Origin: CAIWHR01 sp963726775
Lineage (GTDB): Bacteria; Pseudomonadota; Gammaproteobacteria; Burkholderiales; Casimicrobiaceae
Assembly: GCA_963726775.1 (NCBI GenBank)
Contig: CAVSDL010000007.1
Span: forward strand, 124,001-188,000
Direction of reading: 5' to 3'
DNA: 64,000 bases
In this document: piece by piece, positions 46,948 to 56,422 of the stretch
Layout: the number at the start of each line of letters is the position of its first letter
Numbering within the stretch: the stretch's first letter is position 1
Program-made: the position numbers and the translations under genes
Notes under the pieces: generated by a model
Seen by the model: only the letters and a program-made list of their open reading frames with translations
Told to the model about the DNA's origin: nothing
The model's database searches: none

Positions 46948-47135
46948 GACCGCCGCTCCGCACCATTTACGATCGCTTCGTGGCCATCCGCATCGTCAGG
47001 CAGCGCGAAAGGCGCATTGGCCGCTTCCGCGAAGGCCGCCTGCCGCCGCTTGCTGTACGCCCACGCGACGATACCGAGGAACGCCACGAACGAGACGACG
47101 GTCGTGGCGATGCCGATGATGCTGAAAATGTTCAT
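46944..47135 (-). CDS. ccoQ: cbb3 oxidase subunit IV (CcoQ)
   Basis: 63 residues: one transmembrane helix (ATTVVSFVAFLGIVAWAYS) followed by a short polar tail starting SKRRQAAFAEAA, as in CcoQ. Stabilises the complex. Between ccoO (3 nt upstream) and ccoP (4-nt overlap). Confidence 0.9.
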   Translation of the reverse strand: MNIFSIIGIATTVVSFVAFLGIVAWAYSKRRQAAFAEAANAPFALPDDADGHEAIVNGAERRS

Positions 47136-47138
47136 CGC

Positions 47139-47753
47139 TCACCTCTCGCCCTTCAGCGCCAGTCCCATGTTCTGCAGGTAAGCGACCAGTGCATCCTGCT
47201 CCGTCCGTCCCTTCAACTCGTCGGCGGCCTTCGCAATTTCGGCGTCGGTATACGGCACGCCGACGCGCCTCAGCGCCTTCATCTTGTCCTGGATGTCGGC
47301 CGCCGATGCGGGCGTTTTCGCGAGCCACGGGTAGCCGGGCATGTTCGACTCCGGCACGACATCGCGCGGATTGTCGAGGTGCACGCGGTGCCAGTCGTCC
47401 GAGTAGCGGGCGCCCACGCGCGCGAGATCGGGCCCGGTGCGCTTGCTGCCCCACTGGAACGGATGGTCGTAGACGAATTCGCCGGCGACCGAGTAGTGGC
47501 CGTAGCGCTCGGTCTCCGCGCGAAACGGCCGGATCATCTGCGAATGGCAGTTGTAACAGCCCTCGCGCAGGTAGACGTCACGGCCGGTCAACTGCAGCGC
47601 CGTGTACGGCTTGACCCCTTTGACCGGCTCGGTCGTCGATTTCTGGAAGTACAGCGGCACGATTTCGGCGAGACCGCCCACGCTGACGAGCAGGACGATG
47701 CAGACGATCATCCAGCCGACGTTTTTCTCGAGCAATTCCTGGTTGAGCTTCAT
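47139..47753 (-). CDS. ccoO: cbb3 oxidase subunit II (mono-haem cytochrome c)
   Basis: 204 residues from MKLNQELLEKNVG. One membrane anchor (WMIVCIVLLVSVGGLAEIVPLYF), then GRDVYLREGCYNCHSQMIRPFRAETERYGHYS with the single CxxCH haem site, and VPESNMPGYPWL with the axial Met. The upstream extension of the frame overlaps ccoN and is not real. 10 nt after ccoN. Confidence 0.96.
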   Translation of the reverse strand: MKLNQELLEKNVGWMIVCIVLLVSVGGLAEIVPLYFQKSTTEPVKGVKPYTALQLTGRDVYLREGCYNCHSQMIRPFRAETERYGHYSVAGEFVYDHPFQWGSKRTGPDLARVGARYSDDWHRVHLDNPRDVVPESNMPGYPWLAKTPASAADIQDKMKALRRVGVPYTDAEIAKAADELKGRTEQDALVAYLQNMGLALKGER

Positions 47754-47763
47754 CGTCCGCTCC

Positions 47764-49203
47764 TTACGCTTGCACCGGCGCGGCGACCGGAATCGGCGCC
47801 TCGACTGCCTTGCTGCCGGCAACCGTGCGTATCACGTTGTACGCCATCACCAGCATGCCACCGAGGAACAGCGCGCCCCCCACGAGCCGGATCGCATAGA
47901 ACGGATAGGTGGCCTTCACGCTTTCGACGAACGCGTAGGTGAGCGTGCCGTCGGCGTTGATGGCGCGCCACATCAACCCCTGCATGACGCCGGCAATCCA
48001 CATCGCCGCGATGTAGAGCACGACACCGATCGTCGCGACCCAGAAGTGCAGCGTGATGAGGCGCACCGACCACATCTCGGTCTTGCCGAACATCCGTGGA
48101 ATCAGGTAGTAGATGCAGCCTATCGAGATGAACGCGACCCAGCCGAGCGCGCCGGAATGCACGTGGCCGATCGTCCAATCGGTGTAGTGCGACAGCGCGT
48201 TGACGGTCTTGATCGACATCATCGGCCCCTCGAACGTGCTCATCCCGTAGAAAGAGAGCGACACGATCAGGAACTTCAGGATCGGGTCGTCGCGCAATTT
48301 GTACCAGGCCCCCGACAGCGTCATGATGCCGTTGATCATGCCGCCCCACGACGGCGCCAGGAGGATCAGCGAGAACAGCATGCCGAGCGACTGCGTCCAG
48401 TCGGGCAGCGCCGTGTAGTGCAGGTGGTGCGGACCCGCCCACATGTAGGTGAAGATCAGCGCCCAGAAATGCACGACCGACAGGCGGTAGCTGTAGATCG
48501 GCCGGCCGGCCTGCTTCGGCACGAAGTAGTACATCATGCCGAGGAACCCCGCGGTCAGGAAGAAGCCCACCGCGTTGTGGCCGTACCACCACTGGACCAT
48601 CGCATCCTGCACGCCGGCGTAAGCCGAGTACGATTTCATCGGCCAGAAGGTGACCGGGATCTCCGCGCTATTGACGAGATGCAGCACCGCCACCGTCAGG
48701 ATGAACGCGCCGAAGAACCAGTTGGCGACGTAGATGTGCGGTGTCTTGCGCAGGATCAGCGTGCCGAAAAATACGACCGCATAGGACACCCAGACCAGCG
48801 TGATCAGGATGTCGATCGGCCACTCGAGCTCGGCGTATTCCTTGCCGCTGGTGAAGCCCAGCGGCAGCGTCACCGCCGCCAGCACGATCACCACCTGCCA
48901 GCCCCAGAACGTGAAGGCCGCGAGGCCCTCCGAAAACAGGCGGACCTGGCATGTGCGCTGCACCACGTAGTACGAAGTCGCAAACAGCGCGCAGCCGCCG
49001 AATGCAAAAATCACCGCGTTCGTGTGCAGCGGCCGCAACCGGCCGTACGAGAACCACGGAATGTCGAAATTGAGCTCGGGCCACAGCAACTGGGCGGCGA
49101 TGATCACGCCGACCAGCATTCCCACGATGCCCCAGACGACCGTCATGATCGCGAACTGGCGCACCACCTTGTAGTTGAACGTCCCCGCGTTTGCCGCATT
49201 CAT
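47764..49203 (-). CDS. ccoN: cbb3 oxidase catalytic subunit I
   Basis: 479 residues from MNAANAGTFNYKVVRQFAIM, about 12 transmembrane helices. The haem-copper core is visible: HTNAVIFAFGG (haem b ligand), YGHNAVGFFLTAGFLG (Cu-B His and cross-linked Tyr region), YMWAGPHHLHYTALPDW (Cu-B His pair), and YTDWTIGHVHSGALGW (haem ligands). High-affinity oxygen reductase for microaerobic growth. Its promoter has a class II FNR box. Confidence 0.97.
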   Translation of the reverse strand: MNAANAGTFNYKVVRQFAIMTVVWGIVGMLVGVIIAAQLLWPELNFDIPWFSYGRLRPLHTNAVIFAFGGCALFATSYYVVQRTCQVRLFSEGLAAFTFWGWQVVIVLAAVTLPLGFTSGKEYAELEWPIDILITLVWVSYAVVFFGTLILRKTPHIYVANWFFGAFILTVAVLHLVNSAEIPVTFWPMKSYSAYAGVQDAMVQWWYGHNAVGFFLTAGFLGMMYYFVPKQAGRPIYSYRLSVVHFWALIFTYMWAGPHHLHYTALPDWTQSLGMLFSLILLAPSWGGMINGIMTLSGAWYKLRDDPILKFLIVSLSFYGMSTFEGPMMSIKTVNALSHYTDWTIGHVHSGALGWVAFISIGCIYYLIPRMFGKTEMWSVRLITLHFWVATIGVVLYIAAMWIAGVMQGLMWRAINADGTLTYAFVESVKATYPFYAIRLVGGALFLGGMLVMAYNVIRTVAGSKAVEAPIPVAAPVQA

Positions 49204-49399
49204 CGTTATTGCCCCCGCATCAGTGCACCGCGACCAGGCGCCCCCGGCACGACCCGCCTGCCGACCCGCAGCGATTCGGAGCTGCGGCCCGCGCGCCAGT
49301 AGCCTCCGCTCACTCCCGCGTCGCCCGGCCACGGAGCCTCGCGCGCTGCTCCGCCTACGCACGAACGAAGCCCTGCATCCCGCGACGGTCAAGGCCGCG

Positions 49400-49441
49400 A
49401 TGCTACCGGTGTTTACCCGAAGCCGGCTTGATCGTGGTCAA
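49400..49441 (-). promoter_or_regulatory. FNR-dependent promoter of ccoNOQP
   Basis: FNR box TTGAC-CACG-ATCAA (49428-49441, minus strand) followed by 22 nt and a -10 TAGCAT (49400-49405). The box centre is near -41.5 from a start at about 49393, exactly the class II layout. The 5' leader of about 190 nt to the ccoN ATG contains no recognised structure. Confidence 0.8.
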
Positions 49442-49447
49442 GGCGCG

Positions 49448-49642
49448 TCACCTGCCTTCCGCATCGTCGATTCGGCGTAGTTCCCCGGGAATCACATCGC
49501 TCGTATCGTCATCGGCCAGGATGCGATGCGCCGGTCCCTCCAGATCATCGAACTGTCCACTGCTGACCGACCACCAGAAGCCGACGCCGATCAGCAGCAC
49601 CAGTATCACCGACAGCGGAATCAGAAGCACGAGAATTTCCAC
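49448..49642 (-). CDS. ccoS: cbb3 oxidase maturation protein CcoS
   Basis: 64 residues: one membrane helix (LVLLIPLSVILVLLIGVGFWWSV) then SGQFDDLEGPAHRILADDD, the CcoS signature (F-D-DLE-P-RIL-DD). Needed for cofactor insertion into cbb3 oxidase. 10 nt after ccoI, and followed within 7 nt by the FNR box of ccoN. Confidence 0.92.
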   Translation of the reverse strand: MEILVLLIPLSVILVLLIGVGFWWSVSSGQFDDLEGPAHRILADDDTSDVIPGELRRIDDAEGR

Positions 49643-49652
49643 GCGGCGGTGC

Positions 49653-52211
49653 TCACCTGGTCGGCGCGTGGCCCAACGCGGCAGCCGCGTTCACCGGCCG
49701 CCGCGCCGTGTCCCGCATCCGCGCCGCGCGCAGCGCGTTCACGACGACCACCAGCGACGACACCGACATCCCGAGCGCCGCGGCCAGCGGCGTCACGAAT
49801 CCAAGCGCCGCCGCCGGAATCGCGATCGCATTGTAGGCAAACGCCCACGCCAGGTTCTCGCGAACGACGCGGAACGTGCGGCGCGCGTGCACGATCGCGC
49901 CGGCGATGCGCGGCAAGTCGTCCGACAGCACGACGATGTCCGCGGTGAATTGCGCGAGGGGCGTTGCGCTGGCAAGGCAGAACGACACGTGCGCCTGCGC
50001 GAGCGAAGGCGCGTCGTTGATGCCGTCGCCGACCATCGCCACCACCGCGCCGCCCGCCTGCAGCGCGGCGACCGCGGCGCGCTTGTCTTCGGGCAGCGCG
50101 TCGCCACGGGCGTCGGCGATTCCGAGTGCGGCGGCGGTGGCCGCCACTGCCGACGTGTTATCACCCGACAGGAGCATCGGCACGATGCCGAGCGAACGGA
50201 GCTGCGCGACCAATGCGCGGGCGCTCGGCCGTACCGCATCGACCAGCACGAAGAGTGCAATGAAACCCGTGGCGTCGCCCAGCGCCACCAGCGTTGCCGC
50301 CGGATCCACGCGCGTCGCCGCCGCCGGCAGCGGCTGTCCCGACAGAGCGCTGACGAAGCTCGGCCGCCCGAGACGCACGACGCGGCCGGCCGCGTGACCC
50401 TCGATCCCGCACCCCGGGACGGTGAGCAGCCTGTCGACACGCGGTGCGTCCAGCCCGGCACCGGCCGCGCGGAACACCGTTGCCAGCGGATGCTCGGATT
50501 GCGCTTCGAGCGCCGCCGCGAGCGCCACGGCGCCGTCCCGGGTCGCCCCGCGCTGCGGAAACGCGTCGGACAGCACCACGCGGCCGGCGGTCAGCGTCCC
50601 CGTCTTGTCGAAGACGACGTGCGTGACGCGCGACAGCGTCTCCAACGCGTCGCCACGCGCGACGACCACCTGCCGCCGCGCAAGCGCGCCCGCCGCCGCC
50701 GCGAGCGCCGCCGGGGTCGCCAGCGACAACGCGCAAGGACACGACACGACGAGCAGGGCGAACGTCACCGCCAGCACGCGCGCCGGATCGTAGTGCCACC
50801 AGGCCATGGCGGTGATCGCGGCGAGCACGAGCAGAGCGCCGACGAACCCCGCGGCGACGCGGTCCGCGACGCGTGCGACGCGCGGGCGCTCACTCGCGGC
50901 CCGCTCGACCAACCGCAGGATCGCGGCGAGACGCGTCGCTTCGCCGGCCGCGGTCACGCGGACCACCAAGGCGCCGTCGCGCGCAATGCTTCCGGCGAGC
51001 ACCGTGTCGCCCACCGCCTTGTCGCACGGCCGGGCCTCGCCGGTGAGGACCGCCTCCTCTACGCCGGCACTACCCTCGACGACCACGCCGTCCGCCGGAA
51101 CGGCTGCTCCCGGGCGCACCAGCGCGAAGTCGCCCTCGGCGAGCGACGCCGCCCCTACCGATTCGACTTCGCGGTGCACCGGCCACGCGACGAGTCGCTC
51201 CGCGGTCGCGGGGCGCGCCTTCGCGACCGCCTCCACCGCGTCCCCGGCCCGGCGCCGCGCGACCAGCTCGACATACCGCGCCACCAGCAGCAACGCGATG
51301 AACATCGTGACCGAATCGTAGTAGACGGCACCCTCGCCGGAAAGCGTAGCCGCCGCGCTGGCCACGAACGCCGCCGCGAGGCCGAGGGCGACGGGCACGT
51401 CCATGCCGGGCCGCCCGATGCGCAAGTCGCGCCACGCACCGCGGAAGAACGGCGCGGCGGAATAGAGGAGCGCGGGCAGCGTCAGCGTGAGGCTCGCCCA
51501 TTCGAGCAGCAGCCGGTGCGCGCGCTCGACGCCGTCCACGGTGATGTAGACCGGCACCGCGAACATCATCACCTGCATCATCGCCAGCAGCGCGACGGCC
51601 ATGCGCAGGAGCATCGTCCGCGACTCGCGCCGCGCCTGCATCTCGCGCCGGGCCGGATCGTACGGATACGCGTGATAGCCGATCGCGACGACCGCACGCA
51701 ACAGGTCCGACAATCGCGTTACCGCCGGATTCCAGACGACGTGGGCGCGCCGCGTCGCGAAATTGACGCTGGCATGGCGGACGCCGGGCCGTTGTTCCAG
51801 CCACGATTCGATCAGCCAGATGCAAGCACCGCAGTGGATGCCCTCGAGCAGCAGCGATGCTTCGCACTGCCCGTCGGCCACCTTGCGCACCAGCCCGTCC
51901 TGTGCCGCCGCATCGTCCCATCGCGACCATTCGTCGACGGCGCCGTCCGCGGACTGCGCCCGATCGACGGAGGTCGTGCGGCGATCGTAGAACGCGTCGA
52001 GACCGGCAGCGTGAATTGTCTGCGCGACTCCCAGACAGCCGGCACAGCAAAAATGATGGCGTGCCCCGTTGAACACGGCCTGCCAACGGCTGGCCTCGGG
52101 ATTCGGATTCCCGCAGTGGAAACAGTTCGCCGCCGCCGCCGGCAGAGCAAATTTCGCGATCTCCGAAACGGGAGCGACGGACGGCAATGCGGTTTCGACG
52201 GTGGCGGACAT
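49653..52211 (-). CDS. ccoI: CcoI/FixI copper-exporting P-type ATPase for cbb3 assembly
   Basis: 852 residues from MSATVETALPSVA. N-terminal metal-binding part with CFHCGNPNP, HHFCCAGCL and the HMA-like GIHCGACIW. Then eight membrane helices, the ion-channel CPC in VSCPCALSLATP, phosphorylation site DKTGTLT, and hinge GDGINDAPSLAQAHVSF. Delivers copper for the cbb3 active site. The frame extends 28 residues upstream, but that overlaps the regulatory box region. Upstream of ccoS, same strand. Confidence 0.95.
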   Translation of the reverse strand: MSATVETALPSVAPVSEIAKFALPAAAANCFHCGNPNPEASRWQAVFNGARHHFCCAGCLGVAQTIHAAGLDAFYDRRTTSVDRAQSADGAVDEWSRWDDAAAQDGLVRKVADGQCEASLLLEGIHCGACIWLIESWLEQRPGVRHASVNFATRRAHVVWNPAVTRLSDLLRAVVAIGYHAYPYDPARREMQARRESRTMLLRMAVALLAMMQVMMFAVPVYITVDGVERAHRLLLEWASLTLTLPALLYSAAPFFRGAWRDLRIGRPGMDVPVALGLAAAFVASAAATLSGEGAVYYDSVTMFIALLLVARYVELVARRRAGDAVEAVAKARPATAERLVAWPVHREVESVGAASLAEGDFALVRPGAAVPADGVVVEGSAGVEEAVLTGEARPCDKAVGDTVLAGSIARDGALVVRVTAAGEATRLAAILRLVERAASERPRVARVADRVAAGFVGALLVLAAITAMAWWHYDPARVLAVTFALLVVSCPCALSLATPAALAAAAGALARRQVVVARGDALETLSRVTHVVFDKTGTLTAGRVVLSDAFPQRGATRDGAVALAAALEAQSEHPLATVFRAAGAGLDAPRVDRLLTVPGCGIEGHAAGRVVRLGRPSFVSALSGQPLPAAATRVDPAATLVALGDATGFIALFVLVDAVRPSARALVAQLRSLGIVPMLLSGDNTSAVAATAAALGIADARGDALPEDKRAAVAALQAGGAVVAMVGDGINDAPSLAQAHVSFCLASATPLAQFTADIVVLSDDLPRIAGAIVHARRTFRVVRENLAWAFAYNAIAIPAAALGFVTPLAAALGMSVSSLVVVVNALRAARMRDTARRPVNAAAALGHAPTR

Positions 52212-52294
52212 TGCGGGCACCCGACGGAATCTACGGCGCGCTTCCTCGCGGGTCAATCGCAACGGGGCCGAAGCTTGATCGTACGCATTGGGCA

Positions 52295-52336
52295 TTGATT
52301 TCGGTCAACGCCGGGGCGATCATGACGGCGGAGAAT
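52295..52336 (+). promoter_or_regulatory. FNR-dependent promoter of uspA
   Basis: FNR box TTGAT-TTCG-GTCAA (52295-52308), 22 nt, then GAGAAT (52331-52336) as -10. Start near 52343, 22 nt before the uspA ATG. The spacing equals that at ccoN and NMO-nnrS. The reverse direction (toward ccoI) has no -10 at the right distance. Confidence 0.65.
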
Positions 52337-52364
52337 CGATCATCTCCCATCCCTTCGAGGAGCG

Positions 52365-52811
52365 ATGATGTACAAGCACCTGCTGGTTGCAACCGACGGC
52401 TCGAAGCTCTCGGAAAAGGCGCTGACGCATGCGATCGCGCTCGCGCGGGCGGTGGGCGCGAATCTGACCGCATTCTACGCCGCACCGGATTACCCGATGC
52501 CGGCGTACGCCGACGGCGTGGTCTACGAACCCGTCACGCGCAAGGAATACGCAAGGCTCGCGATCGACGACGCACTGAAGGTCCTGGACGTCGCCACCAC
52601 CAAGGCCAAGGCCGCGGGTGTCGACTGCAAGACCGCGTACACGATTGCGGCAGCTCCCTGGGAAGCGATACTCGCCGCCGCGAAGAAGCACAAATGCGAC
52701 GGGATCGTCATGGCTTCGCACGGGCGGCGCGGCGTGTCCGCGCTCCTGCTCGGCAGCGAGACGCAGAAGGTGCTGACGCACTCCAAGCTGCCCGTGACCG
52801 TCGTCCGGTAA
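52365..52811 (+). CDS. Universal stress protein UspA family
   Basis: 148-residue single-domain Usp: MMYKHLLVATDGSKLSEKALTHAIALA at the N-terminus and the ATP-binding signature GIVMASHGRRGVSALLLGSETQKVLTHSKLPVTVV at the C-terminus, which fits G-2x-G-9x-G(S/T). GAGGAG just upstream; the second ATG (52368) has better spacing. Divergent from ccoI, under an FNR box, suggesting induction at low oxygen. Confidence 0.93.
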   Translation: MMYKHLLVATDGSKLSEKALTHAIALARAVGANLTAFYAAPDYPMPAYADGVVYEPVTRKEYARLAIDDALKVLDVATTKAKAAGVDCKTAYTIAAAPWEAILAAAKKHKCDGIVMASHGRRGVSALLLGSETQKVLTHSKLPVTVVR

Positions 52812-53023
52812 GGCGGCCGCGCGGGGCTTCCCGGCCTCGCCGTTGCCCTGGGAGCCTGTCGGGCTCCAATGGGCGCCCGCTGCGGCGCCCCCGGCATGTT
52901 GGACCTTCTGGCGGCCTTCGCTCGCAGTCCCCGTCACGATTCGTCGCCCTGCCCTGACGCGTCGTTTCCCGGCCGCCGGGCGTACCGGGTTACAATTCGC
53001 GTTTCCCCAACAAAATCAGCACC
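52812..53023 (+). other. uspA-proS intergenic region
   Basis: Contains a hairpin GGAGCC-tgtcg-GGCTCC (52851-52867) without a T-run, possibly the uspA transcript end, and TACAAT (52991-52996), a likely -10 for proS 28 nt before its GTG. No gene seen. Confidence 0.4.
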
Positions 53024-54751
53024 GTGCGCGTCTCACGCTATTTCCTGACCACGCTGAAGGAAGCGCCTGCCGAAGCGGAACTCGTCAGTCATCGCCTGAT
53101 GCTCCGCTCCGGCATGATCCGGCGCGTCGCCGCCGGCATCTACACGTGGCTCCCGCTGGGTTTGCGCGTGATGCGCAAGGTCGAGGCCATCGTGCGCGAG
53201 GAGATGAACCGCGCCGGCGCGATCGAACTGCTGATGCCGGTCGTGCAACCGGCGGAGCTGTGGCAGGAAACGGGGCGCTGGTCGAAGTACGGGCCCGAGC
53301 TGCTGCGCGTCAAGGACCGGCACGAGCGCGACTTCATCGTCCAGCCGACCTCCGAGGAAGTCGTCACCGACATCGCGCGGAAGGAACTCAGGAGCTACAA
53401 GCAGCTGCCGGTCAACCTGTATCACATCCAGACCAAGTTCCGTGACGAGGTGCGGCCGCGATTCGGCGTGATGCGCTCTCGCGAGTTCGTCATGAAGGAC
53501 GCGTACTCGTTCGATGCCGACCGCGCGGGAATGCTGAAGTCCTACCAGGCGATGTACGACGCGTATGCGCGCATCTTCACCCGGATGGGACTCACGTTTC
53601 GCGCCGTCGCCGCGGACACGGGCCCGATCGGGGGCAGCGCATCGCATGAATTCCAGGTCCTGGCCGACTCGGGTGAAGACGCGATCGCCTGGTGCCCGGG
53701 ATCCGATTACGCCGCGAACATCGAGCTCGCCGAAGCGCTCGCTCCGGCAGGATCACGCGCCAGCGCGTCGGAGGCCATGCAGAAGGTGCCCACGCCGGGC
53801 CGGGAGACGTGCGAGGACGTCGCCAACCTGCTGGCGCTTCCGCTTTCGCGCACCGTCAAGTGCATCATGCTCGCGACGGAAACCGAGGGCCAGCCGCCGC
53901 GGATCTGGATGCTGCTGATCCGCGGCGACCATTCGCTGAACGAGATCAAGGTCACCAAGATTCCCGGCCTCGAGAAATTCCGCTGGGCCACCGCCGCCGA
54001 GATCGTCTCGGCGACGGGCTGCAAGCCGGGGTACCTCGGCCCCGTCGGCATCGCCAAGGACTTGACACTGATCGTCGACCGGTCGGTCGCGGTGATGGCT
54101 GACTTCATTTGCGGCGCGAACGAACCCGATTTCCACCTCCGCGGCGTCAATTTCGGGCGCGACTGCCGCGAGCCGGATGCAATCGCCGACCTCCGCGACG
54201 TGGTCGCGGGCGATCCGTCGCCGGACGGCAAGGGCACGCTCGAGATCCTGCGCGGGATCGAGGTGGGCCACGTATTCGCGCTGGGAACCCGCTACTCGCA
54301 GGACATGCAGGCGACCTATCTCGATGCAGGAGGTCAATCGCAGTTGCTCGAGATGGGGTGCTACGGCATCGGCGTCACCCGCGTCGTCGCGGCCGCGATC
54401 GAGCAGAACCACGACGCCAGAGGCATCATCTGGCCGGACCCCTTGGCGCCGTTCGCCGTGGCGATCGCCCCGGTGGGCTACGACCGCAACGAAGCGGTTA
54501 AGGCGCTGGCCGATCGCCTGCATGCCGAGCTCGAGGCCACCGGCGTCGACGTCCTGCTCGACGACCGCGGCGAGCGCCCTGGCGTGATGTTTGCAGACAT
54601 GGAGCTCATAGGCATCCCGCATCGCATCACGATCGGCGACCGGGGCCTGAAGGAAGGCCACGTCGAGTACCAGGCGCGGCGGGATGCGGCCGCAACGCCG
54701 GTGCCGATCGCGGAAATTGCAGCGTTCGTGAAGGGCAGGCTCGTCGCATGA
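53024..54751 (+). CDS. proS: Prolyl-tRNA synthetase (bacterial type)
   Basis: Charges tRNA-Pro. 575 residues from GTG (RVSRYFLTTLKEAPAEAELVSHRLMLRSGMIRR). Class II motifs: motif 2 FRDEVRPRFGVMRSREFVMKDAYSF, motif 3 GCYGIGVTRVVAAAIEQ; the insertion editing domain (YAK-type) lies at about 230-390 and an anticodon-binding domain at the end. The bacterial long form. Followed with a 4-nt overlap by a lytic transglycosylase gene. Confidence 0.96.
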   Translation: MRVSRYFLTTLKEAPAEAELVSHRLMLRSGMIRRVAAGIYTWLPLGLRVMRKVEAIVREEMNRAGAIELLMPVVQPAELWQETGRWSKYGPELLRVKDRHERDFIVQPTSEEVVTDIARKELRSYKQLPVNLYHIQTKFRDEVRPRFGVMRSREFVMKDAYSFDADRAGMLKSYQAMYDAYARIFTRMGLTFRAVAADTGPIGGSASHEFQVLADSGEDAIAWCPGSDYAANIELAEALAPAGSRASASEAMQKVPTPGRETCEDVANLLALPLSRTVKCIMLATETEGQPPRIWMLLIRGDHSLNEIKVTKIPGLEKFRWATAAEIVSATGCKPGYLGPVGIAKDLTLIVDRSVAVMADFICGANEPDFHLRGVNFGRDCREPDAIADLRDVVAGDPSPDGKGTLEILRGIEVGHVFALGTRYSQDMQATYLDAGGQSQLLEMGCYGIGVTRVVAAAIEQNHDARGIIWPDPLAPFAVAIAPVGYDRNEAVKALADRLHAELEATGVDVLLDDRGERPGVMFADMELIGIPHRITIGDRGLKEGHVEYQARRDAAATPVPIAEIAAFVKGRLVA

Positions 54752-55413
54752 CGCTTTTCGGCACATCGATACGGATACCCGGCATGGCCGTGATGGCAGC
54801 CGCCGCGGTCGCGCTTGTCCCGCCGCCAGCCTTTGCCGGCGCGCAGGTCGAGGAGCAGCTCGCGCCGTCGGTCGTAACCGTGCTCTCGCAGTCAATTTCC
54901 GATCGACCCGTGCCGGTCGATTACGCGCTGCGGCCCGAGAACCGCGGATGGCTGGACGAGATGTCGCGCCGGCTCGCGGCAAAGATCTCCGACGCGCGCA
55001 CGCGCGAGGATTTTCTGGGCACCGTGCATTACGAAGCCACGCGCGCCGGACTCGACCCGCAGCTCGTGCTGGGGGTGATCCAGCATGAGAGCGCGTTTCG
55101 CAAGTACGCGATCTCGACTGCCGGCGCACGCGGATACATGCAGGTGATGCCGTTCTGGACCGGGTTGATCGGCGGCGGCGGCGACAACAATCTCTTTCAC
55201 CTGCGCATCAACCTGCGTTATGGCTGCGTGATCCTGCGCCACTACCTCACGGTCGAGAATGGCGATGTCTACCGCGCGTTGGGCCGCTACAACGGCAGCC
55301 TCGGCCGCCCGGAATATCCGACCGCGGTGCTAGCCGCGGTGAACCGCAACTGGCAGTACACGCCGACGCCGGCGAAGCTCGGCGCCACGGCGTCGCTCAC
55401 CGGCACGCGGTGA
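54748..55413 (+). CDS. Lytic transglycosylase (SLT domain)
   Basis: 221 residues with signal peptide (about 1-30). SLT domain: LVLGVIQHESAFRKYAISTAGARGYMQVMPFW with the catalytic Glu in QHESAF, NLRYGCVILRHYL and ALGRYNGSLG. Cuts peptidoglycan in the periplasm. The start overlaps proS by ATGA and the stop overlaps gluQ by GTGA, so the three genes form one unit. Confidence 0.9.
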   Translation: MTLFGTSIRIPGMAVMAAAAVALVPPPAFAGAQVEEQLAPSVVTVLSQSISDRPVPVDYALRPENRGWLDEMSRRLAAKISDARTREDFLGTVHYEATRAGLDPQLVLGVIQHESAFRKYAISTAGARGYMQVMPFWTGLIGGGGDNNLFHLRINLRYGCVILRHYLTVENGDVYRALGRYNGSLGRPEYPTAVLAAVNRNWQYTPTPAKLGATASLTGTR

Positions 55414-56357
55414 GCGATGTCCTGCCGCGATATCGCGGCCGCTTCGCCCCCTCCCCGACCGGTCCGCTGCATTTCGGATCGCTGATCACCGCGCTCGCGA
55501 GCTGCTGCGATGCGCGCGCCGCGGGCGGCGAGTGGTTCCTGCGCATCGAGGATCTCGACTTGCCGCGCTCGCGGCCGGAGGCGGAGGCCGGGATCCTGGC
55601 CACGCTGGAGCGCTACGGTTTCGCCTGGGACGGACCTGTAATCCGTCAATCGGAGCGTGCGGCGCTTTACAAGGCGGCGCTCGACCGACTGCGCAGCGAC
55701 GGCGACGCCTACGCCTGTGCATGCACGCGCAAGGACCTCGAAGCGGCCCCCATGGGGGTCGGCGGCGAGCGCGTTTACCCCGGCACCTGCCGCAACGGGG
55801 TCCCGCCGGACCGCGCGCTGCGCCCGCAGCGCGCATGGCGCCTGCGCACGGGCGATGCGCGCATCGAGTTTCGCGACCGGCTTCTGGGACCGCAGGCGCA
55901 GGAGCTCGCCGTCGACGTCGGCGACTTTGTCGTGCAGCGCGCGGACGGCCAGTTCGCGTACCAGCTCGCCGTGGTCGTCGACGACGCCGCACAGGACATC
56001 ACGCACGTCGTCCGCGGCGCGGACCTGCTCGCATCGACGCCACGCCAGATCTTCGCGCAGCTCCGGCTCGGATTTCCGACGCCTTCGTACCTGCACATTC
56101 CGGTCGCCCTGAACGCGGCGGGCGACAAGCTTTCCAAGCAGACGGATGCCGCGCCGCTGCCCGCGCAACCGCTGCCGGCGCTTGTCGCCGCATGGCGCTT
56201 TCTCGACCAGCCGCTGCCGACGGGATCTGCCCATCCCACCTCTGTCGCCGAGTTCTGGCAATGGTCAATCGACCGCTGGAGCCCTGCGCGATTGCCCCCG
56301 GTGCCGATGCTTCCCGCGCCGGCGGCATTTCAATCGCATGCGGTGCGCAGGGTATAA
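55410..56357 (+). CDS. gluQ: Glutamyl-Q tRNA(Asp) synthetase
   Basis: Paralogue of the GluRS catalytic domain that glutamylates queuosine in tRNA-Asp. 315 residues, no anticodon-binding domain. RGRFAPSPTGPLHFGSL holds the HIGH-like motif, the KLSKQTDA motif replaces KMSKS, and a zinc site is formed by CACTRKDL and a Cys/Tyr pair (YPGTC). GTG start overlapping the upstream stop. The C-terminal tail is Pro/Ala-rich. Confidence 0.92.
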   Translation: MSDVLPRYRGRFAPSPTGPLHFGSLITALASCCDARAAGGEWFLRIEDLDLPRSRPEAEAGILATLERYGFAWDGPVIRQSERAALYKAALDRLRSDGDAYACACTRKDLEAAPMGVGGERVYPGTCRNGVPPDRALRPQRAWRLRTGDARIEFRDRLLGPQAQELAVDVGDFVVQRADGQFAYQLAVVVDDAAQDITHVVRGADLLASTPRQIFAQLRLGFPTPSYLHIPVALNAAGDKLSKQTDAAPLPAQPLPALVAAWRFLDQPLPTGSAHPTSVAEFWQWSIDRWSPARLPPVPMLPAPAAFQSHAVRRV

Positions 56358-56422
56358 TTATCGGTTACGCCTGCGGCCGGCCAACGCTCGCGGCCGCACC
56401 GCCCCACCGGAACGCGCCCTCC

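Noticed and set aside
49191..52298. 1035-codon plus-strand open frame opposite ccoS and ccoI
   Set aside because: Shadow of the copper ATPase gene. Composition is Arg/His-rich without domains, while the opposite strand carries every P-type ATPase motif.
52295..52308. FNR box as activator site of ccoI
   Set aside because: In the ccoI direction no -10 is found at 22 nt; the uspA direction has one. A minor effect on ccoI is not excluded.
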